A DNA stretch of 14,439 nucleotides, from assembly GCA_018715065.1 (NCBI GenBank), contig DVMJ01000086.1, positions 1 to 14,439 on the forward strand, written 5' to 3'. The translations under genes and the position numbers were made by a program. The stretch comes from Fimiplasma intestinipullorum (GTDB lineage: Bacteria; Bacillota_I; Bacilli_A; Erysipelotrichales; Coprobacillaceae). The notes below the pieces were generated by a model. That model had not been told where the DNA came from, ran no database searches, and saw only the letters and a program-made list of their open reading frames with translations. Below are positions 12,949 through 14,439 of this stretch, in pieces; within the stretch, counting starts at the first letter, position 1; each line of letters begins with the position of its first letter.

Positions 12949-12962
12949 TTTTAGCGTTTTCA
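12949..12962 (-). promoter_or_regulatory. cre-like CcpA operator upstream of pfkA
   Basis: On the minus strand TGAAAACGCTAAAA matches 13 of 14 positions of TGWAARCGYTWNCW. It lies just upstream of the -35 box, centred near -47 from the predicted start. That is an activating position for CcpA, as known for glycolytic genes such as the Lactococcus las operon. Binding is inferred. Confidence 0.5.
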
Positions 12963-12973
12963 ATGCTTGAAAA
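12957..12973. repeat. Perfect inverted repeat upstream of pfkA
   Basis: TTTTCAATGCTTGAAAA is a perfect 7-base inverted repeat with a 3-base centre, overlapping the cre-like site. It is flanked by a TTTTTAGCG direct repeat (12948-12956 and 12974-12982), and a shorter TTTTAGC copy occurs at 12925-12931. No U-tail makes it a terminator, so it may be an operator. Confidence 0.55.
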
Positions 12974-12982
12974 TTTTTAGCG

Positions 12983-13001
12983 AAGCGCTTACGCTTTTTT
13001 T
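12983..13001 (+). repeat. Short hairpin with T-run, plus-strand sense
   Basis: AAGCG (12983-12987), loop CTTA and CGCTT (12992-12996), then a run of T residues to 13001. It looks like a terminator only for plus-strand transcription, and no plus-strand gene is nearby. It could block antisense transcription into maf or be incidental. Confidence 0.3.
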
Positions 13002-13006
13002 CTTTC

Positions 13007-13036
13007 AAAATAAAAACTTACCCTGACAGGTAAGTT
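13007..13036 (-). terminator. Terminator of the pnp-maf unit
   Basis: On the minus strand AACTTACC (13029-13036) pairs with GGTAAGTT (13015-13022) around a six-base loop, followed by TTTATTTT (13007-13014). It begins within the maf stop codon. Confidence 0.9.
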
Positions 13037-13592
13037 AAAATCGCATCAATTCACGGTAGAGCCTGGCAACAGGCAATCCGACAATATTATTGTAGTCTCC
13101 TTCGATCTTTTCGACAAAGCGACAACCTAAGCCCTGAATCGCGTACGCTCCCGCTTTATCCTGCCATTCCTGACTATCCAGATAGTTATCGATCTCACGG
13201 GCCGAAAGCGGATAGAAATAGACCTTGCTGGCAGAACAGAAAGTCTCGCAGCTATAAGCATCCATGATTGCCACACCGGTCACGACCTGGTGGACCTTGC
13301 CGGATAAAGATTCTAAAAACTGTCGTGCCTGAGCTCTGTCCTGTGCCTTGCCCATGATCCTATCATCGAGTGCAACCACTGAATCCGCGCCGACCACTAA
13401 ACGATCTGGATGTCTAGCCAGCACCGCAGAAGCCTTCGCTTTGGCCAGCGCCATGATGCGCTGATCGAGCGGCAAAGCAGGATCCATCACTTCTTCAATA
13501 TCCGCTGGATCCACTTCATAGGCAATGCCAGCCTGCCTCAACAGTTCCTGTCGACGCGGCGAACGGCTGGCAAGAATGATCGGTTTATTCAT
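13035..13592 (-). CDS. maf: Maf-family nucleoside triphosphate pyrophosphatase
   Basis: Maf proteins hydrolyse nucleoside triphosphates to monophosphates and pyrophosphate, a house-cleaning role against non-canonical or excess nucleotides, and have been linked to septum formation. The 185 residues contain the N-terminal LASRSPRRQELL (7-18), GADS with the likely catalytic Asp70 (68-71), QDKAGAYAIQG (144-154) and EGDYNNIVGLPV (164-175). The last form is typical of the YhdE-like dTTP/UTP subgroup. The ATG at 13590-13592 starts exactly at the conserved N-terminus; upstream in-frame codons would be translated pnp tail in another frame. It overlaps the pnp stop by eight bases (ATGAATAA) with AGGAG about ten bases upstream, so it is translationally coupled to pnp. 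Confidence 0.94.
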   Translation of the reverse strand: MNKPIILASRSPRRQELLRQAGIAYEVDPADIEEVMDPALPLDQRIMALAKAKASAVLARHPDRLVVGADSVVALDDRIMGKAQDRAQARQFLESLSGKVHQVVTGVAIMDAYSCETFCSASKVYFYPLSAREIDNYLDSQEWQDKAGAYAIQGLGCRFVEKIEGDYNNIVGLPVARLYRELMRF

Positions 13593-14439
13593 TTGGTTGA
13601 GACTCCTGTGGTTTAGCCGTTTCTGCCTCTTCTTTCTTGGCAGGCTGTTCTTTTTTAGGACGCGGCAGCAAGGCTTTACGTGATACATTCACACGACCTT
13701 TTTCATCGATATCGGTCACTTTGACTTTCACGATGTCACCAATCTTTAAGACATCTGCTGGATTATTGACTCTTTCATGAGCAATCTTAGATACATGAAG
13801 CAAGCCATCCGTGCCTTCGAACAATTCCACAAAGGCACCGTATTTTTCCAGACGAACCACTTTCGCATCATAGATCTCGCCTACATGGGCACGACGCGTG
13901 ATCTTTTCAATCTGTTTTACAGCCTTCATAATAGATTCCATATCATGATGGTAGATGATCACACGACCATCCTGCTCAATATCGATCTTAACATCGTCCG
14001 CTTTTTCGATGATCTCATTGATGGTCTTCCCCCCCGTACCGATCACATCGCGAATTTGATCAGGTTCGATACGCATCTGATAGATCTTAGGTGCATATGG
14101 AGATAACTCCTCACGTGGTTTTTCAATGGCGCCTAACATGACTTCCATGATCTGCGCTCTGCCCACTTTGGCCTGCGCCAGGGCTTCCTGTAAGATCTCT
14201 TTGGTGATCCCATCGATCTTGATATCCATCTGCAGGGCACAAATCCCCTTTTTCGTACCGGCAACTTTAAAGTCCATATCGCCTAAATGGTCTTCCATAC
14301 CCTGAATATCTGTCAGGATCGTATAGTCGTCTCCTTTTTTCACTAAGCCCATCGCAATCCCGGCTACAGGAGAGGAAATTGGCACACCGGCTGCCATCAA
14401 GGCCATGCTGCCTGCACAAATGGAAGCCTGGCTGCTGGA
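13585..14439 (-). CDS. pnp: Polyribonucleotide nucleotidyltransferase (PNPase), C-terminal part
   Basis: PNPase is a phosphorolytic 3'-5' exoribonuclease that acts in mRNA decay, in Firmicutes together with RNase Y and others. Only the last 284 residues are in the window; the gene continues past the right edge, and the frame is open to position 14439 (SSSQASICAG precedes the first in-window Met). Visible are the end of the second RNase PH domain with GMEDHLGDMDFK (47-58 of the visible part), a KH domain with the GxxG loop IGTGGK (133-138), an S1 domain (about 184-256, YGAFVELFEGTDGLLHVS) and a charged Lys/Glu/Pro tail. The stop lies within the first codons of maf. Confidence 0.97.
   Translation of the reverse strand, partial: SSSQASICAGSMALMAAGVPISSPVAGIAMGLVKKGDDYTILTDIQGMEDHLGDMDFKVAGTKKGICALQMDIKIDGITKEILQEALAQAKVGRAQIMEVMLGAIEKPREELSPYAPKIYQMRIEPDQIRDVIGTGGKTINEIIEKADDVKIDIEQDGRVIIYHHDMESIMKAVKQIEKITRRAHVGEIYDAKVVRLEKYGAFVELFEGTDGLLHVSKIAHERVNNPADVLKIGDIVKVKVTDIDEKGRVNVSRKALLPRPKKEQPAKKEEAETAKPQESQPNE

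Noticed and set aside
13593..13688. 32-codon N-terminal extension of maf
   Set aside because: It is a frame shadow of the pnp tail; the conserved Maf N-terminus begins at 13592.
1..14439. CRISPR array, tRNA genes, insertion sequences or attachment sites
   Set aside because: No regularly spaced repeats, no recognised tRNA cloverleaf, no transposase or integrase frame and no flanking repeats were seen.

Overview
The window is a compact, ordinary chromosomal segment of an endospore-forming, low-to-moderate GC member of the Bacillota. The order miaB - ricA(ymcA) - cotE - mutS - mutL on one strand is the order known from Bacillus subtilis. CotE marks a spore-former. Strong AGGAGG-type ribosome sites, TTG starts, sigma-A promoters with extended -10 boxes and short U-tailed terminators all fit Bacillota. 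PTS and cre-like signals point to CcpA-type carbon control. An Erysipelotrichia-like lineage is plausible, but the sequence alone cannot place it more precisely.

Left edge (1-215, no gene): a strong minus-strand promoter (TTGACA-N17-TAAGAT) followed by a leader that looks like a Firmicute pre-rRNA leader, so an rRNA or other stable-RNA operon probably starts here and runs off the left edge. Region 216-2026 holds two divergent genes: dtd (D-aminoacyl-tRNA deacylase, minus) and rarA (replication/recombination AAA+ ATPase, plus). Region 2027-3598 holds the most unusual gene: a 480-residue plus-strand protein that joins an uncharacterised N-terminal domain, a lactose/cellobiose-type PTS EIIB domain with its phosphorylatable cysteine, and a ROK-family domain whose kinase residues are lost. 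A cre-like operator precedes it and a bidirectional terminator ends it.

Region 3597-8994 (minus): promoter, then mutS - mutL - miaA with 2-nt gaps, i.e. mismatch repair plus the first step of ms2i6A37 tRNA modification. Region 9045-11409 (minus): promoter, then miaB - ricA - cotE. MiaB performs the second step of the same tRNA modification. Before cotE there is a hairpin with a U-tail whose 3' arm contains the cotE Shine-Dalgarno, and a sigma-E-like promoter overlaps it. This suggests that cotE is silent on the vegetative transcript and expressed from its own sporulation promoter. Region 11411-12962 (minus): an independently transcribed 79-residue orphan protein and pfkA (6-phosphofructokinase, mixed-substrate clade), whose promoter is flanked by cre-like sites. 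Region 13007-14439 (minus): maf and the 3' part of pnp, translationally overlapping and ending in a clear terminator.

Three of the four CDS-free junctions on the minus strand carry an intrinsic terminator immediately followed by the next promoter, so the minus strand reads as separate units: pnp-maf, pfkA, orf79, miaB-ricA(-cotE), mutS-mutL-miaA, and dtd. No mobile element, CRISPR array, tRNA gene or integrated phage was seen, and no gene-free stretch exceeds 300 bases.
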